Shown here piece by piece: positions 16,660-24,985 of a stretch of 64,000 nucleotides of DNA (positions are counted from its first letter, which is position 1; every line of letters begins with the position of its first letter). Origin of the DNA: Parabacteroides sp. Lineage in GTDB: Bacteria; Bacteroidota; Bacteroidia; Bacteroidales; Tannerellaceae. A program made the position numbers and the translations under genes. Where the stretch lies: assembly GCA_019417325.1 (NCBI GenBank), contig DXVO01000022.1, forward strand, positions 102,484 through 166,483, given 5' to 3'. Under the pieces are notes generated by a model. That model saw nothing but the letters and a program-made list of their open reading frames with translations. It did no database searches and was not told the DNA's origin.

Positions 16660-19600
16660 TCAAAAATCATCTTCCTGAAATAATCCGTATTTTTTCACCA
16701 ATACAGACAATTCCGGGTCGAGATTAGCCCTGAACTTGATTTTTTCATCCATTTCTGCTGCACTGAGCAATAATAATACCGCTTTCTTTTCTTCTCCCAG
16801 ACGCACCTGCAAAATGGCTTGCAGATACTTAATTTCAGCAAGTTGAGGTAACGTCTCAAATATACGGAGAGCAGCTTTATCATATCCCAATGACATATAT
16901 GCCAACGCCGTATTCCGGTCTGCATACGGACGCAATATTTCGAGTGCCTGTTCATATTTACGCTTTTTCAGATACTCCATCCCTCGGGCATAAGTAGTAT
17001 CCGGCTCCGTAGTGTACAACGTATCCTGCCGCATACCTTTCCGCGAAAGACTGAAATGAAAATCTACCGAACGCACGAGCGGGTATAATTTATCATACAT
17101 ATATGCATATTCTTTTGGATAACGTATTCTGATTAAATACTCGCGGCGGTCCGGTTCGTTTTCTTTCCAGATAAGTTTCAGGACGGCTTCCTTGTTTCCC
17201 ACAAAATTCCGGTCTGCTATTATCAGGCGAGTCAGTTTGTCCCAATCTTCCGGAATAGTCCGTATCTTGACAAGTTTCGGCAGATTTGGTATCTCATCTG
17301 CAGTTTCCCGTTGGATCATTTTACCGGAGGCATCGACCTCTACGCTGGTATTGATAGCCAAAGAATCATACAGCATAGCAAAATCACGTTCCAAAACAGA
17401 ACGGATAGACTCTGCACGTTTCCGGGCTATTTCACCGTTGATTTTCCAGTTTCCTTCCGGAGAAGAAGTGGCAAATAAGGTCAGGCTGTCTATCCTGTAG
17501 ACCGGATCCGTCATCAAGTCAAGACTCAAGTCATATATCTTCTTCAATCCTTCCCGGTTGGTTTCTATTTTACTATCCAGTTTGAACTTATTTTTAGGAA
17601 AGGTGAAATCGACACTCACATTGGCTTCCGCATCCCGCGTTACAATCTTTCGGACATACCGGGGAGATTCATCCACAAACTTCATCATCGAACTGACCAG
17701 ATAAGTCAGCGTGTCCGAGAGCGGTAAAGGATATCTGGTACCGGTACTGCTTACCACATCACCTGTCAGATAGACTTTCATCCGGGATGAATTTTCATCG
17801 GCCTGAATATTTTCGGAGTACAGGAAATGTACTTGTCCTGCAGCATAAATCACCGTATCGAGACGTGCTTCGGAATTAAAAGGAAAACGTACGATGTCCC
17901 GGAATTTCTCATCCCGCATCGCTTTACGTGCCTCATTACGTGCAATCTTCTGCGTATTATAAAACATCTTGACCAAACTGGCCGAATCCACCGAACTGAT
18001 GCGGTCTATCCACTTTCCGATCTTTTCCTGCCGGGCGGCATACCTCATGGCAGGAGGATTTATATTATACAGCCGGCGCATAAAGCGGTATTGCGGATAA
18101 ACAGCCCGAAAATGTTCATAACGTTTCGTATAGTAATTTATGGTAGATGCGGAGTCGAAAAGGCTGTATTTAAAATCACGTACTACTTTCACGCTGGGGA
18201 TGTGCCGTTGAACAGAGTCCGGGATTTCACGCCGGAACGTGTATACAGGCAGGAAATTATAAAGGAAATTGAAACGCGAAGCATATTGCTTCCGGATACT
18301 TCCCGTATCCGGTAAAAGCGTATCCGGACGAATCTGTTTTTGATAATAATCATAAATATCCTTCTCCGAGAACTGTGAAAGAAGCATCCTGCGGGTAGGC
18401 ACAGTGTCTGCTTTCCCGGCTATCCATGAAAGAGGAAGCGTATCGGCTTCCGGACGGCGGAAATGATACATCGGGAAAAAGTTTTTTATTTTCCGATACC
18501 TTTTCGTGTACTTCTCTGCCAACTGGCTACGGTTCAGATAAGCTGAAGTGGTATCTTTGCCGGCTATCAAGGCTTTCAGCATTTTAATTCCCTGCCCGCT
18601 TTCCGCACGTGCCCCTTTTATACGGTAATGCATATATAATCCTGCACTCAGCCTTTCCATTTTTTCATTAAAAAAGATAAAACGCGGATAGTATATTTCC
18701 GGATTTACCCCACCGGGATACCTCGCCTGCCGGTACGGAGAATTAACAGAAGAATTCAGTGCCAGCTCATAGAAATATCTTTTACGGGCTATCAGCTCTT
18801 CCGCCTTTTGGTTCCCACGCGCAACCTTTGCTACATAATTACTCCATAACCTTATCGAATCGCCGGGCATGGAAAGCTTTTGATATTCGATTTTATTATG
18901 GTAACGGGTACGGAGTTTATCGGTAAGACGATCCGCACGCATATTGAAAAAACGAAAACGTTCCGGCAAATATTTGTTCAGATAGCGTACCGTATCGTTC
19001 ATACGCTCCCAGGCCTGGTTATATTGCCACTGCTGCCAGTCTATCATCCGGTAAGCATCGGATTGCATACGCTGTTTCAGCAACGTATCAAGCCGGATAG
19101 CTTTCTTATTAAAAAAATCGAAGCGTTGCAACAGCTGGTCCGGACGGCGTTTTTTGACATCAAGTATAGCCCAGCGACGCTCCAGTCCGCGCTGATACCA
19201 TTTCAGTCGTTCCAGATAACGTTCGAAAGCATGATAGTTGACAAATGTATGGTAAAAATTAACCGAATCGGGGATAATGTTTTCCAGAAAACGGTCATAA
19301 CGCCGATAGTCCCTTTCCTGTTGTTCACGAAATTTAGAACCGGTAAAGCGCAGCTCTCTCAATGAATCAGGCAGGTCACCTTTCAGCAGGACAGGCCGGA
19401 TATTAACCATCCAGTTTTCTGCCTGCAATTCCTTGGGAACCGTTACTACAAACTCCACATTGATTTTTCCATCCCGTTCGGCTGTATTACGTACAGATCG
19501 CGAAGAAATCACAATTTCATCCATCATGACAGTGCTGATATTCTCTTTATTGATACTGTCCCACTCGGCCGATACACCTACAGGTACGGAATCACCCGTG

Positions 19601-19800
19601 GCTGTGACAAATATAAAATCCGGGTTAACGGTACTGTGCACCAAAGTATCTTGTTTCACAACAGCAAGGGGGGGTACACGCTGTCCTGCAGGCAATGCCA
19701 GCGTTACTCTGGGTTGTTCTTTATACAGCCTTCCGAACGGAGAACAAGCAGTAACTATTGCCATAAAGAATAAGATGCAGATGCTCTTTGTACTTTTCAT
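16660..19800 (-). CDS. Large OmpA-like lipoprotein of the fimbrial operon, with internal repeats and TPR tail
   Basis: 1046 residues with a lipoprotein signal (MKSTKSICILFFMAIVTAC). An N-terminal region of about 30-150 is beta-rich (FVVTVPKELQAENWMVNIRPVL), as in DUF3868-type proteins. The middle, about 150-640, is Arg/Tyr/Phe-rich with degenerate repeats such as YRKIKNFFPMYHFRR, FNFLYNFLPVYTFRR and YEHFRAVYPQYRFMRR. At about 720-850 is an OmpA-like peptidoglycan-binding region (SLTLFATSSPEGNWKINGEIARKRAES). The end has a short TPR-like tail. Last gene of the operon. DUF3868/OmpA proteins usually accompany Mfa fimbriae as anchors; this one is about twice the length I expect, because of the repeat region. 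Confidence 0.7.
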   Translation of the reverse strand: MKSTKSICILFFMAIVTACSPFGRLYKEQPRVTLALPAGQRVPPLAVVKQDTLVHSTVNPDFIFVTATGDSVPVGVSAEWDSINKENISTVMMDEIVISSRSVRNTAERDGKINVEFVVTVPKELQAENWMVNIRPVLLKGDLPDSLRELRFTGSKFREQQERDYRRYDRFLENIIPDSVNFYHTFVNYHAFERYLERLKWYQRGLERRWAILDVKKRRPDQLLQRFDFFNKKAIRLDTLLKQRMQSDAYRMIDWQQWQYNQAWERMNDTVRYLNKYLPERFRFFNMRADRLTDKLRTRYHNKIEYQKLSMPGDSIRLWSNYVAKVARGNQKAEELIARKRYFYELALNSSVNSPYRQARYPGGVNPEIYYPRFIFFNEKMERLSAGLYMHYRIKGARAESGQGIKMLKALIAGKDTTSAYLNRSQLAEKYTKRYRKIKNFFPMYHFRRPEADTLPLSWIAGKADTVPTRRMLLSQFSEKDIYDYYQKQIRPDTLLPDTGSIRKQYASRFNFLYNFLPVYTFRREIPDSVQRHIPSVKVVRDFKYSLFDSASTINYYTKRYEHFRAVYPQYRFMRRLYNINPPAMRYAARQEKIGKWIDRISSVDSASLVKMFYNTQKIARNEARKAMRDEKFRDIVRFPFNSEARLDTVIYAAGQVHFLYSENIQADENSSRMKVYLTGDVVSSTGTRYPLPLSDTLTYLVSSMMKFVDESPRYVRKIVTRDAEANVSVDFTFPKNKFKLDSKIETNREGLKKIYDLSLDLMTDPVYRIDSLTLFATSSPEGNWKINGEIARKRAESIRSVLERDFAMLYDSLAINTSVEVDASGKMIQRETADEIPNLPKLVKIRTIPEDWDKLTRLIIADRNFVGNKEAVLKLIWKENEPDRREYLIRIRYPKEYAYMYDKLYPLVRSVDFHFSLSRKGMRQDTLYTTEPDTTYARGMEYLKKRKYEQALEILRPYADRNTALAYMSLGYDKAALRIFETLPQLAEIKYLQAILQVRLGEEKKAVLLLLSAAEMDEKIKFRANLDPELSVLVKKYGLFQEDDF

Positions 19801-19829
19801 AAATCCATAGGTTAGCCTGAGTACAGACC

Positions 19830-20381
19830 TCAGAACAGATAAACCAAACTCAGTGCAAGCTTAGGTACAGGAAGATAATAGGTTCCTGATCCGACTTTGT
19901 CCCCACAATGCTCGCAGCGATATTTGGTATAGGGAGAAATCAACAAACCCAGACCTGCTTCTGCTTCCAGATTCCATCGTTTACCGAGCAACCAGGTACG
20001 TCCATAAGTCATTCCGGCACCATATCCCCAACCCTGATAACGATATTCACCGCTCCAAGCCATGTTGTACCGGGCCCCCATGGCATACATACTAATAAAA
20101 TTACCGGCATAAGGTTGCCAAAGCCAGTATCGGGCACCCGGTTCGATCAACCAGTGTTTGATTTTCTTCGTATCACTAAAATTCCAGGGATTATACGAAA
20201 TCCCCATATTTATGGTCCAGTGTTCGCTTAAAAGCATACTTCCTTCCACGTTGAAGGTGGTAGTGGCTAATTTCAAGGTATTGGTCTGCACCGAATAAAA
20301 CTGGGCATGCAGGTAAGTCGTAAGGCCACCCGCAAACAGCAGGAAAAAGGATAATAAGCAATATCGTACGAATTGTTTCAT
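19830..20381 (-). CDS. DUF3575 domain outer-membrane protein
   Basis: 183 residues with a signal peptide ending in YLHAQ. Alternating aromatic beta strands (TNTLKLATTTFNVEGSMLL, WTINMGISYNPWNFS, KHWLIEPGARYWLW) and a terminal aromatic residue in LALSLVYLF indicate a small beta-barrel. This matches DUF3575, found beside DUF3868 and Mfa genes in Bacteroidales fimbrial loci. A CEHC motif with two Cys at about 155-158 is visible. It precedes the OmpA-like gene by 29 bp. Probable role: outer-membrane assembly or anchoring; not established. Confidence 0.8.
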   Translation of the reverse strand: MKQFVRYCLLSFFLLFAGGLTTYLHAQFYSVQTNTLKLATTTFNVEGSMLLSEHWTINMGISYNPWNFSDTKKIKHWLIEPGARYWLWQPYAGNFISMYAMGARYNMAWSGEYRYQGWGYGAGMTYGRTWLLGKRWNLEAEAGLGLLISPYTKYRCEHCGDKVGSGTYYLPVPKLALSLVYLF

Positions 20382-20407
20382 GGATATTTCAATATAGAAT
20401 ATTTATA

Positions 20408-20734
20408 TTAGTTTACTGTTAATTTCTCATGCCATTCGTCATACTTATCCCGGAGGCAATAAACGGCAGGCAGCGTTTCGACCTGTATGTACTCGTCTCC
20501 GACTAATGTGTTGTAAAATGCAGAAAGCCGGAGCAAAAAGCTGTCGGTCACGTGTACATAGGGTATACGCACTTCATGCTCCGGAGAGGCAGCGGTAGCT
20601 TCCAATTCCGGATACATGAGGTTCACGTAATAGGCGGAATATCCAAAAGCCCACCATTTACCTGCTACATAGAACAGGTAGATGTAATACCGGTTTTTGC
20701 TTTCTTTATCTATTGCTAATTTCGGAATTTCCAT
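20408..20734 (-). CDS. Hypothetical protein in fimbrial operon
   Basis: 108 residues, no signal peptide, no membrane segment. The sequence is rich in aromatic residues (YYIYLFYVAGKWWAFGYSAYYVNL) and has mixed charge. I do not recognise a family. It sits in frame order between the FISUMP-like gene and the DUF3575 gene with 18 and 26 bp gaps, so it is co-transcribed. Lack of an export signal in an operon of exported proteins suggests a cytoplasmic accessory role or an unrelated passenger. Confidence 0.65.
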   Translation of the reverse strand: MEIPKLAIDKESKNRYYIYLFYVAGKWWAFGYSAYYVNLMYPELEATAASPEHEVRIPYVHVTDSFLLRLSAFYNTLVGDEYIQVETLPAVYCLRDKYDEWHEKLTVN

Positions 20735-20752
20735 ATTTCTTTTTATTATGGG

Positions 20753-21409
20753 TTAATAATCACTCACACATCTCACCATACCGTTCGCCGTACTTTTAGC
20801 CTGGGTATCACAGTAAGGCATACCCTGCGCAAAGTCAAAAAACCAGGCTTGGTCCGCACCCTTTTCAGTGGAAGCCCAGTATCTTTTCGTCTTGCCGGGT
20901 TCTTCCATCGGTGTGCTCTTGTATATCAAGCCGATGGGTTTACGAAACATCCACATCAGTTGCAACTCGCGTTGAGTGGGAACACGCCATTTGCGCCCTG
21001 CACCCGGTGCGCCTTCAATGCCATACCAACGGCACCCTGTATTTGCTGTGGTGGCAAAATCCGGGGAATCATTCTGCCCGCCATCATTTACCCCTTGCAT
21101 TATCATCCAATTTCCATCATTGTTCCCCACATCTTCGGTTGCCACGATAAAGCGGAACGGTATTCTGTCATTGACGCTCAAATTCCCACCGTTTCCCTTG
21201 GAAACCTGATGCCGGATGGTAGTGCCGTTCCTCATCATCTTTACCCCGGTCCCCCATTGGGCGGCTCCGGCCAATCCCTCCGAATAAATAACGGCATACG
21301 TTTTTCCTCCGACAGTCTCTTTCTTAATATACTGCCCGAATACTCCCGAAGAAAAGCCGAAACAGAATAAAACGCTCCATAGAATAGGATAGATTTTGAA
21401 ACTCATCAT
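20753..21409 (-). CDS. Secreted FISUMP/Lcl-C-type domain protein of fimbrial operon
   Basis: 218 residues with a signal peptide (about 25 residues, ending GVFGQ). The C-terminal half carries the pattern RKWRVPTQRELQLMW ... RYWASTEKGADQAWFFDFAQG ... MVRCVSDY, typical of the Fibrobacter succinogenes major paralogous domain and of the related Lcl C-terminal (DUF1566) domain. The same block ends the next three genes upstream. Unlike them it has no fimbrillin domain, so it is a stand-alone form. Probably a minor surface component of the fimbria; no catalytic motif seen. Confidence 0.7.
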   Translation of the reverse strand: MMSFKIYPILWSVLFCFGFSSGVFGQYIKKETVGGKTYAVIYSEGLAGAAQWGTGVKMMRNGTTIRHQVSKGNGGNLSVNDRIPFRFIVATEDVGNNDGNWMIMQGVNDGGQNDSPDFATTANTGCRWYGIEGAPGAGRKWRVPTQRELQLMWMFRKPIGLIYKSTPMEEPGKTKRYWASTEKGADQAWFFDFAQGMPYCDTQAKSTANGMVRCVSDY

Positions 21410-21439
21410 CTTTATATTTCTTATTAGGTTACATTTCGT

Positions 21440-23233
21440 TTACTTAGTGCCTTCGCCCGCATGATTGGCTTTATCAGGATCCTGCGAAGCTCTGACAGCA
21501 TGTGTGTTGCCGACAGCATCGGAGAACACTTTCCCTTCATTCGTAACCACAAAGGCTTTATCGGCACCCGGATCGGCGGTAGACGACCAGTAACTCTCCG
21601 CCAACTGTTCCCGCGTGCTCGAAGAAGAAATCCAGGTTCCTATCAGCTCGCTGACAGAAGGGAGATACCACAGAATATCCTCTGCCGGTTTTCCCTGTTC
21701 GTATCCATTCGTTCCCCTATAGCAGGTGTAAGCAGCCGCATAGTCTTCCCAAGGAACACCGGTCGCTTGCAACAGTGCGGTATTCTCACGTCCGTTCGTC
21801 AATGAAGTGGCTCCCAATTTGTCGAATATTGATCCTGCATACCATTTCAAGTTCTTCTCTCCCGGCGTTGTGGTACCGGATGTGCTTCCCTTCGGATAGT
21901 ATCCATCCGAAAAATGAAGTTCTATCCGGTTCGGGTATTTCCATTTAACGGCATTCGCATTATCTACTCCCGGCAAAGCAGTGCCACCGGCATTGTATCC
22001 CGTAAGTTCTCCCGAGAAATAGCCCGGTATCAACCGGATGACATTGGTATCATTCGGACTGTTTCCTTTCAGGGTAATGTTGTAGGTCAGGTCGTAATTG
22101 GCATATACACTGAAATCGGTCGTGAAGTTTTTTCCCAAAAAGAATTGATAGATAGAGAAGTCTTTTATAATATTCAACCCGTCGGCGCCAGGGACCGATA
22201 CATTCTCCTGCCCTATGATATGGAGGTAAGTGCCGCCCGTCGGCGCGTTATCGCGACGGGTGCTCTGTGTAGAGGTTGGCACCGTCTGCTGGAGATTGAT
22301 CGGGATATATAAAGGGGGCGTATCAATCACTGGATTTGCAGCGGTTATTGTTGCGAGTGATTTAGTCCAGAAAAGGCCGGCTTTGTTTGTCGAACTCTCC
22401 GAAGGGAAAACAGCTTTTCTTCCAAGTACATTATAGTAGCTCTGTGTAGGGATATTCATCAAAGTCACCGCCCAATCATGTTCTACCTCTACAAAATGCG
22501 GATAAGTCGTTTTTATATGGAATGTCACTCTTGCCACGGTACGCTTCAAAGAGACATATAACAGTTTGCCTGTAACGATTTCAGCGGCGATCTGGCCGCA
22601 CATGACGATTCCTGTTTTCTCTCCTCCGCCATTCGGCAGAATCACCTTATTTCTGGGAAAAGTTTCGTCACCCACCGACAATGTCATACATAAGTTCTGC
22701 AAATCCGCATAGGTGGAACTGCCCACCGTTATACCCTCAAACTCACTCTCATTGACATTGGTTAAAATCACAACCATGTTTTTTTGCCCCTTCAATGTAG
22801 GCTTAATCACCACACTATCTGTCCTGATGGAACCATCCGGAGAAGTAAAAAATTTCTTTTCTACCAGTTTGCCATCCGGTTTCGTTCCGTCAAACTGGAA
22901 GCCCATATACGAATAAATGGCATTATCTTCGGTGATGGACGCAGCCGGCGACACGGCTGTCCTTGTGGCGGCAGGTGTCGCCACCACTTCCACATCCATT
23001 TCCGGCGAGGATATCCTGAGGACAGGAGGCATTCCTTCCGCACGTGTTTCCATATCAGACGAAGTATTATAATCGTCTATGCCGAAAGCAAACTTCACAG
23101 TAACCGACTCTATGGTTGAAGACGTCCCGGAACCGGGCAACAGGCTGTCTTCCGTGCATCCTCCCAAAGCTAAGCAGGCGATACATATCGAGACCATTAT
23201 TTTTTTTATCCTACTAATATCGTTCATTTGCAT
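21440..23233 (-). CDS. Fimbrillin-like lipoprotein with C-terminal Lcl-C/FISUMP domain (1 of 3)
   Basis: 597 residues with a lipoprotein signal (MVSICIACLALGGC). The N-terminal 400 residues are beta-rich with Mfa/FimA-like features: a long proregion-like stretch with ETRAEGMPPVLR, which carries Arg sites of the kind used in fimbrillin maturation, and KLLYVSLKRTVARVTFHIKT, the AR(V/I) strand common in these families. The last ~150 residues have WEDYAAAYTC, ILWYLPSVSELIGTWI and SYWSSTADPGADKAF, ending ...HAVRASQD. It is probably a tip or accessory adhesin. The gap to the upstream paralogue is 15 bp. Confidence 0.72.
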   Translation of the reverse strand: MQMNDISRIKKIMVSICIACLALGGCTEDSLLPGSGTSSTIESVTVKFAFGIDDYNTSSDMETRAEGMPPVLRISSPEMDVEVVATPAATRTAVSPAASITEDNAIYSYMGFQFDGTKPDGKLVEKKFFTSPDGSIRTDSVVIKPTLKGQKNMVVILTNVNESEFEGITVGSSTYADLQNLCMTLSVGDETFPRNKVILPNGGGEKTGIVMCGQIAAEIVTGKLLYVSLKRTVARVTFHIKTTYPHFVEVEHDWAVTLMNIPTQSYYNVLGRKAVFPSESSTNKAGLFWTKSLATITAANPVIDTPPLYIPINLQQTVPTSTQSTRRDNAPTGGTYLHIIGQENVSVPGADGLNIIKDFSIYQFFLGKNFTTDFSVYANYDLTYNITLKGNSPNDTNVIRLIPGYFSGELTGYNAGGTALPGVDNANAVKWKYPNRIELHFSDGYYPKGSTSGTTTPGEKNLKWYAGSIFDKLGATSLTNGRENTALLQATGVPWEDYAAAYTCYRGTNGYEQGKPAEDILWYLPSVSELIGTWISSSSTREQLAESYWSSTADPGADKAFVVTNEGKVFSDAVGNTHAVRASQDPDKANHAGEGTK

Positions 23234-23248
23234 ATTGTTATCATATCA

Positions 23249-24985
23249 TTAATTGGAATCACGGACACAGCGCACAGAACACGATGTTTTCTTATCATAC
23301 GGAGATAGCACCAACGTACAATCTACAGTCTGATTTACATAATCATAATACATGCCCCATGCTTCGTTTTCGTTTACTTCAGTACCGGTCCAGTAGGGTT
23401 TATTCCGATTCTCATCCTTGCCAAAGTTCAAATCGGAAAGTGAGCCACTACCCGATACCAGTACCAATACAGCACGTAACTCGGAGGCTCTCGGGAGTCT
23501 CCAGTTATGAAAACCGCCCCCGTTATATTTCCGGCATAGTTCTTTTGCAAGCAACAGCCCGTTTCCATCTTCCCACGGGACAGGCGCAATGGAGACATCG
23601 TTTTTGGTCATCTGAAGTATCTGATGAGCTTTTTCCATCGTGTACACGTTTATATCATCCGTAATTTGCATACCATCCTTGGGCAGTGTTGCAGGGTCCG
23701 GTGTATTAACAGGCACATAGACTCCGTTACCACCATAGGCCACAGTGGTCAGGTAGGCTTCATACGGATGCTCATCGGCAGCTAAATAGCCGGATTTTGG
23801 AGGATATGCCTTCAACGTCCCGCCGTTCGGATAAGTAGCCGTCGGCCAATACAAAGAACCGTTATCCAAATTCATCCACTTATAGTCTTGGTCTCCGGGA
23901 GGCACTATATCACCTCCAAACTCACCGTTAATCACCTCCGAACTCCAGTTCTGAATACTCAGGCTCAGAGCAGAGTTATTAAAGACCAGGTCATATGTGT
24001 TTTTATATCCCTGCCTGAAACCGAATGATTTACGATCGTCACTTTGGTTAAGATAAATCTTATCCAGGCTGAATACCTCATTAATTCCATTGATATTCAA
24101 CACGAGGGTTATTTCTCCGTTACCGACTTTGGTATCCATGAACGAAGGAACCAGAAACTCGCAGGTGTAAACTTCCGTAGTGGACAATGCCACAGCAGGA
24201 TCTATGGTTACTCCTATCGAACCGGCGGTAGCTCCATCCTTCGGCAACCCTGTTTCCGGGTCAATAGCTCCCTTGTTCTTAATCCAGCTACCCCCTAAGT
24301 TACCCAAAGTGATACTACTCAAATTGAACTCCGATCCTTTATCCACATATTTCGTGATGTTAAGAACGATCCACGTATAAGCATGCCGGAAGTTTAAAGG
24401 AACAGTTGCCACCGATCCTTCGGACGGAGCGAACGGATAGAGGGTGCCTGTATTATAAAGCAGATCCGTCTGTTTGAGGCCGGTCTTTGCGGAAAAATCA
24501 AACGGGATGCCATTCGTATAGACATCCTTGGTAGCGGATGAGACAACCGGATAGTAGGCAACCACCTTTAATGCTTTGCCTTCCGGCCCCGCGGGAGTGA
24601 CGCTTGAATGATTGGAATTGTCTAAGAAAGACCAATTCCACGGTGCGGCAGCTCCGGAGCGCTCCATGGTCGCTGTCATGTCCGACGAGCCTTTGAAAAT
24701 CTCACTCCCGTTCTCACTTTTAGTGACGGACATACCGAAAACATAGGAATTTCCAGAAAAATCGGTTATGCCTGTAATGCTCCTCGATTGGGCGCCCTCC
24801 ATGTTTTCTATGGACGCATTGAAGTCCAGACGGACTTCCCTTCCCGGAGTATCCGGCCCCATCCCGTCGAAGGCATGGTTGTCACAGGCTCCTGCCAATA
24901 GTAAAGAGCAGGTTGACAGGATAATTGCCCGGAGTAAGGCATGTTTATTATTTGTATCCATATTCATTTTTGTATATCGTTTCAA
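23249..24985 (-). CDS. Fimbrillin-like lipoprotein with C-terminal Lcl-C/FISUMP domain (2 of 3)
   Basis: 578 residues. The signal region LLRAIILSTCSLLLAGAC ends in a lipobox Cys. The fimbrillin-like part includes VRLDFNASIENM, RSITGITDFSGNSYVFGMSV and LNFRHAYTWIVLNIT, as in FimA/Mfa-like (fimbrillin) domains. The C-terminal block reads WEDGNGLLLAKELC, FHNWRLPRASELRAVL, YWTGTEVNENEAWGMYYD and SCSVRCVRDSN. Start codon directly follows the stop of the upstream gene (zero spacing), so translation is coupled. Likely minor/tip fimbrial subunit. Confidence 0.74.
   Translation of the reverse strand: MKRYTKMNMDTNNKHALLRAIILSTCSLLLAGACDNHAFDGMGPDTPGREVRLDFNASIENMEGAQSRSITGITDFSGNSYVFGMSVTKSENGSEIFKGSSDMTATMERSGAAAPWNWSFLDNSNHSSVTPAGPEGKALKVVAYYPVVSSATKDVYTNGIPFDFSAKTGLKQTDLLYNTGTLYPFAPSEGSVATVPLNFRHAYTWIVLNITKYVDKGSEFNLSSITLGNLGGSWIKNKGAIDPETGLPKDGATAGSIGVTIDPAVALSTTEVYTCEFLVPSFMDTKVGNGEITLVLNINGINEVFSLDKIYLNQSDDRKSFGFRQGYKNTYDLVFNNSALSLSIQNWSSEVINGEFGGDIVPPGDQDYKWMNLDNGSLYWPTATYPNGGTLKAYPPKSGYLAADEHPYEAYLTTVAYGGNGVYVPVNTPDPATLPKDGMQITDDINVYTMEKAHQILQMTKNDVSIAPVPWEDGNGLLLAKELCRKYNGGGFHNWRLPRASELRAVLVLVSGSGSLSDLNFGKDENRNKPYWTGTEVNENEAWGMYYDYVNQTVDCTLVLSPYDKKTSCSVRCVRDSN

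Noticed and set aside
19433..19810. 125-codon plus-strand frame over the start of the OmpA-like gene
   Set aside because: Antisense to a protein with a clear lipoprotein signal; no own start context or domain.
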